DNA of 32,102 bases from Deltaproteobacteria bacterium (GTDB lineage Bacteria; Desulfobacterota; Binatia; Binatales; Binataceae): contig PNBD01000102.1 of the NCBI GenBank assembly GCA_003135855.1, positions 74,027 through 106,128 on the forward strand, given 5' to 3'. Below, one piece after another: positions 12,383 to 19,515 of the stretch. Made by a program: the position numbers and the translations under genes. Position 1 is the first letter of the stretch. Each line of letters begins with the position of its first letter. The notes beneath the pieces were generated by a model, which made no database searches, was not told the origin of the DNA, and saw only the letters and a list, made by a program, of their open reading frames with translations.

Positions 12383-14350
12383 TCAGGTTCGCGAACTCAA
12401 CACGTGAACCGCATCGATCAGCGCGATCACGTGATCGACGGGAGTCTCCGGCAGGATCCCGTGGCCGAGATTGAAGATGTGTCCGGGCCTGCCGGCCGCC
12501 TGATCGAGGATCGCGCGCGCTCGCGAACGAATCTCGGGAACGTCGGCAAAGAGCGCGATCGGATCGAGATTGCCCTGCACCGCGACGCTGTAATTGAGCC
12601 GCGCCCACGCGTCCGCGAGGTTCACGCGCCAATCGAGTCCAAGCACGTCGCCGCCGGCCTCGCGCATCAGCTCGAGCAGATTCCCGGTCACGGTGCCGAA
12701 ATGAATCACAGGCACTTCCGCGGGAATTGCCGCGATCACCGCCGCGGTATGCGGCAGCACGAAGCGTCGAAAATCGTCCGGCCCGAGGCTCCCGACCCAG
12801 CTATCGAAAATCTGCACGATATCCGCGCCCGCCGCGATTTGCATTTTCAGATAGTCCGCCGTCGTCCGCGCGAGCATCGCCATCAGGCGATGCCACGTCG
12901 CGGGCTGCGTGTACATGAAAGTTTTCGTCGCCTGGTATTGTCGCGACGAGCCCCCTTCGATCAGATACGACGCCAGCGTGAACGGCGCGCCCGCAAATCC
13001 GATCAGCGGCGTCTTGTCGCCGATCGCCGAATGCACCAGCTTGATCGCTTCGCCGACGAAACTGAGCGCATCCGGATCGATCGGCGGAATCCGATCCAGA
13101 TCTTCAGGACTCCGAATCGGACGATCGATGATTGGCCCGTCGCCTTTTTCGAAGTGCAACCCGACCTCCATCGGAATCAGCGGCAGCAGGATGTCCGCGA
13201 AAATGATCGCCGCATCGACGTTCAGCCGCTCGACTGCGGTGACCGTCACCTCGGCCGCAAGCTCCGGCCGCTGGCACATCTCGAGAAATTCGTGACGCTC
13301 GCGGACGCGCCGATACTCCGGCATGTAGCGCCCGGCCTGCCGCATCAGCCAAATCGGCGTGTATGAGGTCGCCTCGCGCCGGCACGCTTTCATCATCGGA
13401 TGATTTGCGAGCGCTGATCTTGTCGCCGCAGCACTCGCGACGCGTTTGTGCGCCGGCGCCTCGACCACTTCGATACGCGACGCTCCACGCTTCGTCGCAA
13501 GGATCGACGCCGCTCTGGCCGCGGTCTCGTTCACCAGATGCCCCAGTTTCGAGTGCTGAGGTTCGATGTCCACTGCGAGTCCGTAGGCGCGCAATTGCTC
13601 CGAGCACACCGGCCCGATCGATCCCACCGCCATCCGCGAAAATCCGCGCTTCACCTCCCCGCCAATTCCCTCCGCCTCGGCCATCTGCATGACGTTGGTG
13701 ACTTGATTCGAGCTGGTAAAGATCGCGACGTCCGCAGCGCCGCTCGCGATCGCATCGAGCGCCGCGCGCAGCGGCGCACGATCCAGCGGCAGCATCCATC
13801 GATAAACCGGCACCACCGTGACGCTCGCGCCGCGCGCCTCCAGACCAGCGGTGAGTTCGTGATTCGACGCGCCGTATTCCTGGATCGCGACGTGCTTGCC
13901 GCCGAGATTGCCGCGCGCCGAAAGCGCGTTCAGAACTTCCCGCCAGGTGTTCGGCTCCGGCACGACGATCGAAGGCTCCATGCCGAGTTCGCGCATCGCA
14001 CGGATCGGCTTCGGCCCGCGCGCGACGGTCGTAATCTTCGCGAGCGCCGTGATCAGCAGCGCACGTGGATGCCGCGTCTCCATTGCCTGAAATAGCGCGC
14101 GCGTGCCGACCCCGGTGAGGAAAATCACAATGTCGAAATCGCCTGCCAGCAGCCGATCCGCGAACTCCAGCGCCGCGTGATTGTCCTCGAGCGGCACTTC
14201 GCGCATCGCCGGCGCGACGATCGCGATTCCGCCGCGCCGCTCGATCATCTTGACGACTTCCGCCGCCATCCGGCTCTCGAACGCAACTACGCGCAGTCCG
14301 CCGAAGCCCGGCGTCACCTCGGGCGCGTTGGGGTCTTTTTCAGGATTCAT
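12383..14350 (-). CDS. hemE: Fused uroporphyrinogen-III synthase (HemD-like, N-terminal) and uroporphyrinogen decarboxylase (HemE, C-terminal)
   Basis: N-terminus LRVVAFESRMAAEVVKMIERRGG..FLTGVGTRALF..FTSSNQVTNVMQ..AVGSIGPVCSEQLRAYGL (HemD-like); C-terminus TPIWLMRQAGRYMPEYR..ADILLPLIPMEVGLHFEKGDGP..FDSWVGSLGPDDF (HemE). Start trimmed to MNPEKD because the longer ORF (to 14443) begins inside the inserted element. Confidence 0.9.
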   Translation of the reverse strand: MNPEKDPNAPEVTPGFGGLRVVAFESRMAAEVVKMIERRGGIAIVAPAMREVPLEDNHAALEFADRLLAGDFDIVIFLTGVGTRALFQAMETRHPRALLITALAKITTVARGPKPIRAMRELGMEPSIVVPEPNTWREVLNALSARGNLGGKHVAIQEYGASNHELTAGLEARGASVTVVPVYRWMLPLDRAPLRAALDAIASGAADVAIFTSSNQVTNVMQMAEAEGIGGEVKRGFSRMAVGSIGPVCSEQLRAYGLAVDIEPQHSKLGHLVNETAARAASILATKRGASRIEVVEAPAHKRVASAAATRSALANHPMMKACRREATSYTPIWLMRQAGRYMPEYRRVRERHEFLEMCQRPELAAEVTVTAVERLNVDAAIIFADILLPLIPMEVGLHFEKGDGPIIDRPIRSPEDLDRIPPIDPDALSFVGEAIKLVHSAIGDKTPLIGFAGAPFTLASYLIEGGSSRQYQATKTFMYTQPATWHRLMAMLARTTADYLKMQIAAGADIVQIFDSWVGSLGPDDFRRFVLPHTAAVIAAIPAEVPVIHFGTVTGNLLELMREAGGDVLGLDWRVNLADAWARLNYSVAVQGNLDPIALFADVPEIRSRARAILDQAAGRPGHIFNLGHGILPETPVDHVIALIDAVHVLSSRT

Positions 14351-14406
14351 TGGTGAATGGCCGGATCCAATCTTGCCGCGCGCGAGGCGTGCAAGTCCAC
14401 TTCCCC

Positions 14407-14414
14407 CGAGAAAC
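14407..14414. repeat. Target-site duplication, left copy (CGAGAAAC)
   Basis: CGAGAAAC directly abuts the left terminal inverted repeat; identical copy at 17641-17648. Confidence 0.9.
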
Positions 14415-14475
14415 GGTAGTGTCTCAGTTTGAAATTCTGGCATCTTGAAAAATCCGTGCGCTCGCGATCCGGCTG

Positions 14476-14484
14476 TGCGATAAT
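14476..14484 (+). promoter_or_regulatory. Candidate extended -10 (TGC-GATAAT) for the 14491 ORF
   Basis: TGCGATAAT ends 7 nt before the A of the ATG; no good -35 seen. Confidence 0.4.
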
Positions 14485-14490
14485 GCGGTC

Positions 14491-14721
14491 ATGCCAAAGG
14501 GACCGCAAGGCCAGAAGCGCCCGGCTGACGTGATCGGCAACGCCGTGCGCGTCATGCAGATCGCCACGGGCGAGATTGCAGAATCGACAGCCCCAAAGAG
14601 CGCGGCGGCCGAGCTGGGCAGCAAAGGTGGAAAGGCTCGCGCGACCGCGCTGTCTAAAAAGCGTCGGAAGCAGATTGCTCAGAAGGCGGCGGCAAAGCGT
14701 TGGAAGGCGCGGAAATCATAA
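14491..14721 (+). CDS. Small basic hypothetical protein (76 aa) with KGGxARAxxLSxxxRxxIAxKAAxxRW motif
   Basis: MPKGPQGQKRPADVIGNAVRVMQIATGEIAE...ELGSKGGKARATALSKKRRKQIAQKAAAKRWKARKS; resembles small conserved basic proteins I recall from bacterial genomes. Confidence 0.75.
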   Translation: MPKGPQGQKRPADVIGNAVRVMQIATGEIAESTAPKSAAAELGSKGGKARATALSKKRRKQIAQKAAAKRWKARKS

Positions 14722-15685
14722 AATCCAATTCTTGCTGCCCGCCGAATCTCTGCACAATTTTTCGTTCGTATTCGTGCTTGTCAGCCGATGATTCGGCCAT
14801 TTCGAGCACTCTGCCTAGATGGATTCTCAGTGCTCGCGCACCTATTTCGTTCAGGAACTGAAATAGCTTTTTTTGTCTGTTGCCGCCTTGAGCCTTTAGC
14901 GCCTTGAGGAGCATCAGAATCTTGCCATAGCTTCGCGCGAGCGGGTGATAAATGTCTCTGACGGTCAAAATTTTGAAATGCCAAGGCTTTCCGCGACCAC
15001 GTACGGGAATCTCGTACAATCGATGCCATTGCATGTATAGTTCGTTTGGAAATTCTGGCGCGTATTTTCTTGCCTCTTCTTGGACGTACAGCTTAAAGGC
15101 CTCGATCACTTCCTCTGTGGAAGGCATGTATCCAGCTAGCGCGTATATCAATCCCCTGATGCCCGATTTGGCAGAAGCGGTCACCACGATTTGCGCCTGC
15201 TTGACCATGTTGTCGTATCTGGAGCCGGTCAATTTTCCGTCAGTGCGCGCCGCCAGGATGGATTTGTAGAGGTCGATTAGAATGGTGGCGTCGTACCCGT
15301 GTGCCCTGTCACTAATCGCATTCCCCGCGGCCGAGCGAAAACGTTGAAAAACAAGGGGATTGTCGATTTTTTCTCGTAACTCGCGGCCGATGTGACCGCT
15401 CATTGTTTTGCTATTAACGAAAACGCTTAGCCTATCTCCGCGCTTACTCAATCCAATTGCCTGCGCCATTCCTCGCTTGCTGATGACCGCCGACTTCTGC
15501 GTATCGTCCAGCACGTAGCAGTCAACATCGATACCGAACTCTTGCTGAAAATTAGCGCTGCGAATCGCGCGTACGCCCCATCGTGCTGCTGCGCCCTTTT
15601 TCGCAATAGAGCGGCGTTCTTCAGGCGACAATACTTCCGCGCGAATCACTCCGCCCTTCGCCCGTCCTGTTATTTCGTCAGCCAT
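14654..15685 (-). CDS. P63C-domain-like protein (start trimmed to MADEITG)
   Basis: IRGLIYALAGYMPSTEEVIEAFKLYVQEEARKYAPEFPNELYMQWHRLYEIP...GKPWHFKILTVRDIYHPLARSYGKILMLLKAL matches the remembered P63C pattern; SD-like AAAGGAG upstream. Confidence 0.75.
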   Translation of the reverse strand: MADEITGRAKGGVIRAEVLSPEERRSIAKKGAAARWGVRAIRSANFQQEFGIDVDCYVLDDTQKSAVISKRGMAQAIGLSKRGDRLSVFVNSKTMSGHIGRELREKIDNPLVFQRFRSAAGNAISDRAHGYDATILIDLYKSILAARTDGKLTGSRYDNMVKQAQIVVTASAKSGIRGLIYALAGYMPSTEEVIEAFKLYVQEEARKYAPEFPNELYMQWHRLYEIPVRGRGKPWHFKILTVRDIYHPLARSYGKILMLLKALKAQGGNRQKKLFQFLNEIGARALRIHLGRVLEMAESSADKHEYERKIVQRFGGQQELDFMISAPSNALPPPSEQSASDAF

Positions 15686-15687
15686 AA

Positions 15688-15798
15688 ATGCAAGCATCTC
15701 CTTTTGAGCTAGTGCTTGCACTGTGCAGGAAATTCGGCCACATTGCAAGCAACGGAGATTTGCAAATGCTTGCTGATAAAGTGATTAAAATGCTTGAC
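15688..15798. repeat. Array of five TGCTTGCA/TGCAAGCA-type boxes in the P63C-transposase intergenic region (candidate operator)
   Basis: TGCAAGCA 15689-15696; TGCTTGCA 15713-15720; TGCAAGCA 15744-15751; TGCTTGCT 15767-15774; TGCTTGAC 15791-15798; centre spacings about 24, 31, 23, 24 bp. Confidence 0.65.
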
Positions 15799-15822
15799 GC
15801 TAAGCAGAAAAGTTCATATACT
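15794..15822 (+). promoter_or_regulatory. Predicted sigma70-type promoter of the transposase gene: TTGACG-N17-TATACT
   Basis: -35 at 15794-15799, 17-bp spacer, -10 at 15817-15822; ATG at 15829. Confidence 0.65.
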
Positions 15823-15828
15823 GGTCGT

Positions 15829-16680
15829 ATGAACAGATTGCCGATTGCCAAGCGCGTTCAGATTCTTTCCCTTCTCTGCGAAGGGTCTTCGATGCGTTCC
15901 ATCTCTCGGCTTGTGGACGTTTCAATCAACACGGTGACGCGCGAGCTAGTGCTTGCTGGTCAGGCGTGCGCCGATTTCCATGATCAGACTGTGCGGAATG
16001 TACAATCGAAACGCGTGCAGGCGGACGAAATTTGGAGTTTCGTCGAAATGAAGGAAAAGCAGGCGAAGCGGAAAGCCGAGCGCCCGATGCACGCCGGAGA
16101 TTGTTGGACGTGGACCGGTATCGATGCCGACTCCAAGTTGATCGTTTCATGGTACATCGGCTCGCGCGATGCAAACGCTGCTTGGGTATTCATGCAGGAT
16201 TTGTCGAGTCGGCTTGCGAATCGCGTTCAGCTAACCACGGATGGTCACAACGCCTATCTCGACGCGGTAGATGGCGCATTCGGAACGTCAATCGATTACG
16301 CGATGTTGATCAAGCAATACGGAACGCCGCCCGAAGCAGAGAAGCGGTATAGCCCTGCGGTTTGTCTTGGAACCGAACGCAGAGTCGTACACGGAAGGCC
16401 GGACCCCGATCATATCAGCACGAGCTACGTCGAGCGCGCGAATCTCACGATGCGCATGCATATGCGGCGCTTCACGCGCCTGACCAATGCGTTCTCAAAG
16501 AAATTTGAGAACCATTGCCACATGGTCGCGCTCTACGCGGTCTGGTACAACTTCGTGCGAATCCACAAGACACTCCGAGTAACGCCCGCGATGGAAGCGG
16601 GCGTCATTGATCATCTGTGTTCGTTCGATGATTTGGTTGGAATCGTCGATGAATGGGAAGCCAGAGAGAAAACACAGTAA
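15829..16680 (+). CDS. IS1-family-like transposase (start trimmed to MNRLPIAKRVQ; ORF track starts at 15688)
   Basis: MNRLPIAKRVQILSLLCEGSSMRSISRLVDVSINTVTREL HTH, VQADEIWSFVEMK, DADSKLIVSWYIGSRDANAAWVFMQDL, HISTSYVERANLTMRMHMRRFTRLTNAFSKKFENHCHMVALYAVWYNFVRIHKTL. Confidence 0.9.
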   Translation: MNRLPIAKRVQILSLLCEGSSMRSISRLVDVSINTVTRELVLAGQACADFHDQTVRNVQSKRVQADEIWSFVEMKEKQAKRKAERPMHAGDCWTWTGIDADSKLIVSWYIGSRDANAAWVFMQDLSSRLANRVQLTTDGHNAYLDAVDGAFGTSIDYAMLIKQYGTPPEAEKRYSPAVCLGTERRVVHGRPDPDHISTSYVERANLTMRMHMRRFTRLTNAFSKKFENHCHMVALYAVWYNFVRIHKTLRVTPAMEAGVIDHLCSFDDLVGIVDEWEAREKTQ

Positions 16681-16929
16681 AGCCCCGCCGCGCCGGCGCG
16701 CGGAAAGAGTTTCAGTGTTGAAACAAAAGCGTAGCGCCAGCGTCTATATAGTGGGTAAGCACGTGATTGCGTAAACCTGTCGCATCGTGGTAGAACACGC
16801 CGCATCAAGGGTTTCCGACATATTCGTCGCATCCGGCACCGTGATTGCTTCGCAATCCCGTGGTGACGTGTGTATTAATGAAACCGTGAGGAAACCGCTG
16901 TGTTTTCTGTTTGGCAAGATGCGACCGCC

Positions 16930-16951
16930 CCAAGAAAATGCGAATTCTTGG
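16930..16951 (+). promoter_or_regulatory. Stem-loop upstream of the 16977 ORF ribosome-binding site
   Basis: CCAAGAA-aatgcgaa-TTCTTGG, perfect 7-bp arms, followed by SD AGGAGGTGA. Confidence 0.4.
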
Positions 16952-16976
16952 ACGGCGCAAGCAGGAGGTGAGTTCG

Positions 16977-17300
16977 ATGGCAGATAACTCCCAACTCCTC
17001 CTGAGTATCCTCTTGTTCAACGAGGGCAATACCTGGATCGCTCAGTGCCTTGAGTGGGATATCGCGGCTCAGGACGATTCTCCGACGAAAGCGCTGCAAG
17101 CGTTTGAAGTCGTGTTTTGGACACGCGTGATGCGTGACGACGAACTTGGACGCCCGCTGTTTCAAAATGTCGAATCCGCACCCGCCGAACTCTGGCAGCA
17201 GTTCCGCGCAGGAATGCCTTTCCGAGATGCGTATCCGTTGCGGCCTCCAGCAGCAATACGAATCAGGGCCGAAGCGACCGAAATCCGACTAGTGGCATAG
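16977..17300 (+). CDS. Small HicB-like protein, possible antitoxin (107 aa)
   Basis: MADNSQLLLSILLFNEGNTWIAQCLEWDIAAQDDSPTKALQAFEVVFW resembles the HicB-like fold; strong SD AGGAGGTGA before ATG. Confidence 0.65.
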   Translation: MADNSQLLLSILLFNEGNTWIAQCLEWDIAAQDDSPTKALQAFEVVFWTRVMRDDELGRPLFQNVESAPAELWQQFRAGMPFRDAYPLRPPAAIRIRAEATEIRLVA

Positions 17301-17320
17301 GCCGGCTTCGGAGCTACGGC

Positions 17321-17620
17321 TTGATCGATCCCAATGCCGATTGGCCGGGGCCGACCTTTGCGGAATTTCGCGAAATCCTGCTGAAACGTCCGAACATTCG
17401 GATCGAACCCCCGCCGAAGAACAATATTTATCGCGGACAACGGCAGATCACTGTCTTTGTGCGCACCGCAGACAACGGACAGGAATTTGACTGGATCGCC
17501 TTCCACAACGACGATGAACTGCTGTCGCGCGGCATGGTCCTGAACGCTTGTCGCAATCTTCACACGATGCCAGAAGTGCTGGACATCGTGCACAATCTTC
17601 GTCGCCCGCCGACGCCCTAA
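17321..17620 (+). CDS. Small hypothetical protein (99 aa), partner of the HicB-like ORF
   Basis: Starts TTG with GGAG 7 nt upstream, 20 nt after the previous stop; ends 2 bp before the right TIR. Confidence 0.55.
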   Translation: MIDPNADWPGPTFAEFREILLKRPNIRIEPPPKNNIYRGQRQITVFVRTADNGQEFDWIAFHNDDELLSRGMVLNACRNLHTMPEVLDIVHNLRRPPTP

Positions 17621-17640
17621 AATCAAACTGAGACACTACC

Positions 17641-17648
17641 CGAGAAAC
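17641..17648. repeat. Target-site duplication, right copy (CGAGAAAC)
   Basis: Directly follows the right TIR and is identical to 14407-14414. Confidence 0.9.
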
Positions 17649-17673
17649 ACCGGCTTTTCGATTCTCGGGCAGC

Positions 17674-17683
17674 GTGGTACCAC
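17674..17683. promoter_or_regulatory. Perfect 10-bp palindrome GTGGTACCAC upstream of the TPR gene
   Basis: Self-complementary sequence in the short intergenic region. Confidence 0.35.
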
Positions 17684-17720
17684 ACTTTCATCGGGGTGCC
17701 CCAAGGGAGTGAACATAGTT

Positions 17721-19448
17721 ATGAGAGCGATCACCGTAACAGCGGCCGCCGTTTTGATTCTCTCGATTGCGCTTGCGACGCCTGCGCGATGCGATCCGTC
17801 GCCCGCCGCGCCATCGTCGACAGCAAACGCTGCGCCGTCTCCAGCTTCGGATGTGACCCATGAGCCGTTGTTCGACGGACTCGGCCACCTGCATCATGCG
17901 GTGACCACCAACTCACCGCTCGCGCAGAAATTCTTCGACCAGGGCCTGACTTTCGTTTATGCGTTCAATCACGACGAGGCTGCCGGATCATTTAAGGAAG
18001 CGGCGCGGCGCGATCCCGATATGGCGATGGCGTATTGGGGAATCGCTTTGTCACTCGGACCGAATATCAATCTGCCCGAGGACGACGAGCGCGGTAAGGC
18101 CGCCTACGAGGCAATTCAAAAGGCGAAGTCGCTCGAGCCCAAAGTCAGCGAAACGGAGCGCGCGTACATCGAGGCACTCGCGCAGCGTTACCAAGCCGAC
18201 GGCAAGATGAACGAGGCGCTCCAGACCGCCTACGCGAACGCGATGCGCCAGGTCGCTCACAAGTATCCCGACGATCCCGACGCCGGCGCGCTGTTCGCCG
18301 AATCAATGATGGATCTCCATCCCTGGAATTTGTGGACCGCCGACGGCAAGCCGGTTCAGGGCACCGACGAAATTGTCGCGACGCTCGAGGCCGTGATGGC
18401 GAAGTATCCCGATCATCTGGGCGCCAACCATTATTACATCCACGCCGTCGAGGCCTCGCCGAATCCCGCCCGCGCAATCCCGAGTGCCGATCGTCTCGGC
18501 CCGATGGTGCCCGCGTGCGGCCACCTGGTGCACATGCCGTCGCACATCTACATCCGCACCGGCGACTACGAAAAATCCGCCGCCGCGAACGAGCGCGCGA
18601 TCAAAGTCGATCGCGTTTACATCCGCGAGCGCAGTCCCAAGGGCGTTTATCCCCTGATGTATTATCCGCACAACATCCAGTTCCTGTGGGCGTCGTGCAT
18701 GATGGAAGGCAACAGCAAGTGCGCGTTCAAGGCCTCGCGCGATCTCGATGCGGTGGTTTACTCGCCCGACTCGCTGCAGATGATTCACGCGATGCCGATG
18801 GGCGAGTTCACGATGCCGTCGCGCTATTTCACCGAGGCTCGCTTCGGCAAATGGGATGCTATCCTCAAGGAAGTCGCGCCCCAGTCCGATTTTTCTTACA
18901 CGACCGGTGTATGGCATTACGCGCGCGGGCTCGCGTTCGTCGCGAAGAAAAAACCGGATCAGGCCGCAGATGAGCGCAAGCAGCTCGACGCAATTGCCGC
19001 TGCGATGCCCGCCGATCGCATCGTCGGATTCAACTCTGGCAAGCGCATGCTGGAACTCGGCTCCGCGACGCTCGCCGGCCAGATTGCCGCATCCAAGGGT
19101 CAGCACGACGAAGCGATCGCGCATCTGCGCGATGCCGTCACGATCCAGGATTCGCTCAGTTACGAGGAACCGCCGCCATGGTATTACCCGGTGCGCGAGA
19201 CGCTCGGCATGGAACTCATCGCCGCGGGCAAAATCCCCGATGCGGAGCAGGTGTTTCGCGAAGATCTGACTCGCAATCCCGAAAACGGATGGTCGCTCGC
19301 GGGACTCGCAGCATGCCTGCGGGCGCGCAACGCCGACGAGACGGCGAGCGTGCAGGATCGTTTCACCAAGGCGTGGGCGCATGCCGACGTGAAGCCGCCT
19401 TCGCCGAACATCCCCGCCGAAAAAACTGCGTCAACCGGCGCGCTATGA
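17721..19448 (+). CDS. Exported tetratricopeptide-repeat protein
   Basis: Signal peptide MRAITVTAAAVLILSIALATPARC; TPR-like SPLAQKFFDQGLTFVYAFNHDEAAGSFKEAARRDPDMAMAYWGIALSLGPN; SD GGGAGTGA before the ATG at 17721. Confidence 0.88.
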   Translation: MRAITVTAAAVLILSIALATPARCDPSPAAPSSTANAAPSPASDVTHEPLFDGLGHLHHAVTTNSPLAQKFFDQGLTFVYAFNHDEAAGSFKEAARRDPDMAMAYWGIALSLGPNINLPEDDERGKAAYEAIQKAKSLEPKVSETERAYIEALAQRYQADGKMNEALQTAYANAMRQVAHKYPDDPDAGALFAESMMDLHPWNLWTADGKPVQGTDEIVATLEAVMAKYPDHLGANHYYIHAVEASPNPARAIPSADRLGPMVPACGHLVHMPSHIYIRTGDYEKSAAANERAIKVDRVYIRERSPKGVYPLMYYPHNIQFLWASCMMEGNSKCAFKASRDLDAVVYSPDSLQMIHAMPMGEFTMPSRYFTEARFGKWDAILKEVAPQSDFSYTTGVWHYARGLAFVAKKKPDQAADERKQLDAIAAAMPADRIVGFNSGKRMLELGSATLAGQIAASKGQHDEAIAHLRDAVTIQDSLSYEEPPPWYYPVRETLGMELIAAGKIPDAEQVFREDLTRNPENGWSLAGLAACLRARNADETASVQDRFTKAWAHADVKPPSPNIPAEKTASTGAL

Positions 19449-19515
19449 AACTTAAGCGGCGTTGCTTTGCCGGTCGCGACGGCGGTGTGTTAGCTCTCGG
19501 CTCTGGAGGATCGCA

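Larger units (their letters stand above)
14415..17640. mobile_element. IS1-family-like insertion element with passenger genes, 3226 bp, 18-bp perfect TIRs and 8-bp TSD
   Basis: Left TIR GGTAGTGTCTCAGTTTGA (14415-14432), right TIR TCAAACTGAGACACTACC (17623-17640), TSD CGAGAAAC on both sides, internal transposase. Confidence 0.93.

Noticed and set aside
12188-13366. 392-aa plus-strand ORF
   Set aside because: Antisense to hemH and hemE; shadow ORF
14351-14443. N-terminal extension of hemDE into the inserted element (MPEFQTETLPFLGG...)
   Set aside because: The first codons lie in the element TIR, so this is a fortuitous extension; MNPEKD at 14350 is a better start
15688-15828. 47-residue N-terminal extension of the transposase
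   Set aside because: It runs through the repeat-box array and the predicted promoter; the conserved protein begins at MNRLPIAKRVQ (15829)
14415-17640. CRISPR array or prophage interpretation of the inserted region
   Set aside because: No regular repeat-spacer pattern and no phage structural, packaging or integrase genes; TIR, TSD and transposase explain the boundaries
18303-19382. 359-aa minus-strand ORF
   Set aside because: Antisense to the TPR gene; shadow ORF
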